From positions 1 to 21,278 of the forward strand of contig CAZPXS010000011.1 in assembly GCA_964590075.1 (NCBI GenBank): DNA of 21,278 bases, given 5' to 3'. The position numbers and the translations under genes were made by a program. Shown one piece after another: positions 21,053 to 21,278 of this stretch (position 1 is the first letter of the stretch; the number at the start of each line of letters is the position of its first letter). This DNA is from JAGDVO01 sp964590075 [NCBI: uncultured Aquificales bacterium]. Its GTDB lineage: Bacteria > Thermosulfidibacterota > Thermosulfidibacteria > Thermosulfidibacterales. Under the pieces are notes generated by a model. The model was not told where the DNA came from. It did not search any database and was given only the letters and a program-made list of their open reading frames with translations.

Positions 21053-21278
21053 CTACACCCCAAATATCAAAAGTACAATAAGCGTTATCAATATGTAGCC
21101 AAGATAAAGGTGAAGGCTTCCTGACTGAAGAAGCCTTATTTTGCTTGCAAGTCTGTGTATAAACAGCACACCAGGTTCATAAATGTACTTTTCAAAAAAG
21201 GGCGTTATCTCGCTTTTATATTTTATAGACCTAACAAAGAAGGGTTTTACAATATAAGAGACAGATATTTCTCTCCTT
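21053..21278 (-). CDS. HyfB-like antiporter-type membrane subunit, C-terminal end (partial)
   Basis: The frame is open from the right window edge to a TAG at 21055-21053, encoding about 74 residues. The text ISVSYIVKPFFVRSIKYK, FFEKYIYEPGVLFIHRLA, then IRLLQSGSLHLYLGYILITL and VLLIFGV at the end is the usual C-terminus of HyfB/NuoL-like subunits (lateral amphipathic region, then a final span with IQSGSLHLYL). Its 5' part lies outside the window. It heads the HyfC-E-F-G-I run visible here. Confidence 0.8.
   Translation of the reverse strand, partial: RREISVSYIVKPFFVRSIKYKSEITPFFEKYIYEPGVLFIHRLASKIRLLQSGSLHLYLGYILITLIVLLIFGV

Noticed and set aside
1-21278. tRNA, rRNA, CRISPR arrays, insertion sequences, prophage genes
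   Set aside because: None seen: no repeat-spacer pattern, no transposase or integrase motifs, no tRNA-like cloverleaf in the few intergenic gaps.

Overview
The window reads as chromosomal DNA of a thermophilic, microaerophilic or denitrifying chemolithotroph, most likely a member of the Aquificota (Hydrogenobacter/Thermocrinis type). Pointers are Lys/Glu-rich proteins, frequent AGG/ATA codons, strong AGGAGG ribosome sites, tightly overlapping genes and the clade II type nos cluster. This placement is by impression only; no search was possible.

Left part (1-7.8 kb) is a haem d1 / nitrite reductase block. On the + strand are the last codons of one gene, a siroheme-decarboxylase-like AsnC/Lrp protein (AhbB/NirL type) and a NrdG-like radical SAM activase. 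Converging on them, on the - strand, runs nirS (cytochrome cd1) - nirN-like - small c-type cytochrome domain (NirC-like) - V4R-domain protein - nirJ - nirF - SUMT (cobA/nirE). Together these take uroporphyrinogen III through precorrin-2 and decarboxylated siroheme towards haem d1 and supply the nitrite reductase itself.

Middle part (7.9-14.8 kb, - strand) is a clade II type nitrous oxide reductase operon: lipoprotein cytochrome c - 409-nt dyad-rich gap - nosZ - membrane protein of unknown function - nosL - nosD - nosF - nosY - c551-like lipoprotein cytochrome. A strong promoter (TTGACA-N17-TATACT) and an FNR/DNR-like dyad lie in the divergent region at 14.83-14.89 kb. On the other side of that region (+ strand) are a cupin-like/DUF2249 protein and a cytochrome c'-like protein.

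Right part (15.9-21.3 kb, - strand) is a membrane complex related to group 4 hydrogenases and complex I (subunits HyfB partial, C, E, F, G, I). Its large subunit lacks the Ni-binding cysteines, so it looks like an 'energy-converting hydrogenase related' (Ehr) complex rather than a hydrogenase.

The main surprises are two apparent gene splits that both fall on poly-T runs of the coding strand. An 8-T run splits the HyfG-like large subunit in the middle of a conserved motif. A 7-T run separates the NirN-like protein from a downstream cytochrome c domain. In both cases removing one T restores a continuous protein that fits the family. This means either homopolymer sequencing error or transcriptional/ribosomal slippage. 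In addition NirS carries CAGYH where the family has CAGCH, a one-base change that removes one haem c thioether cysteine, and a V4R-domain protein is embedded in the haem d1 gene set.
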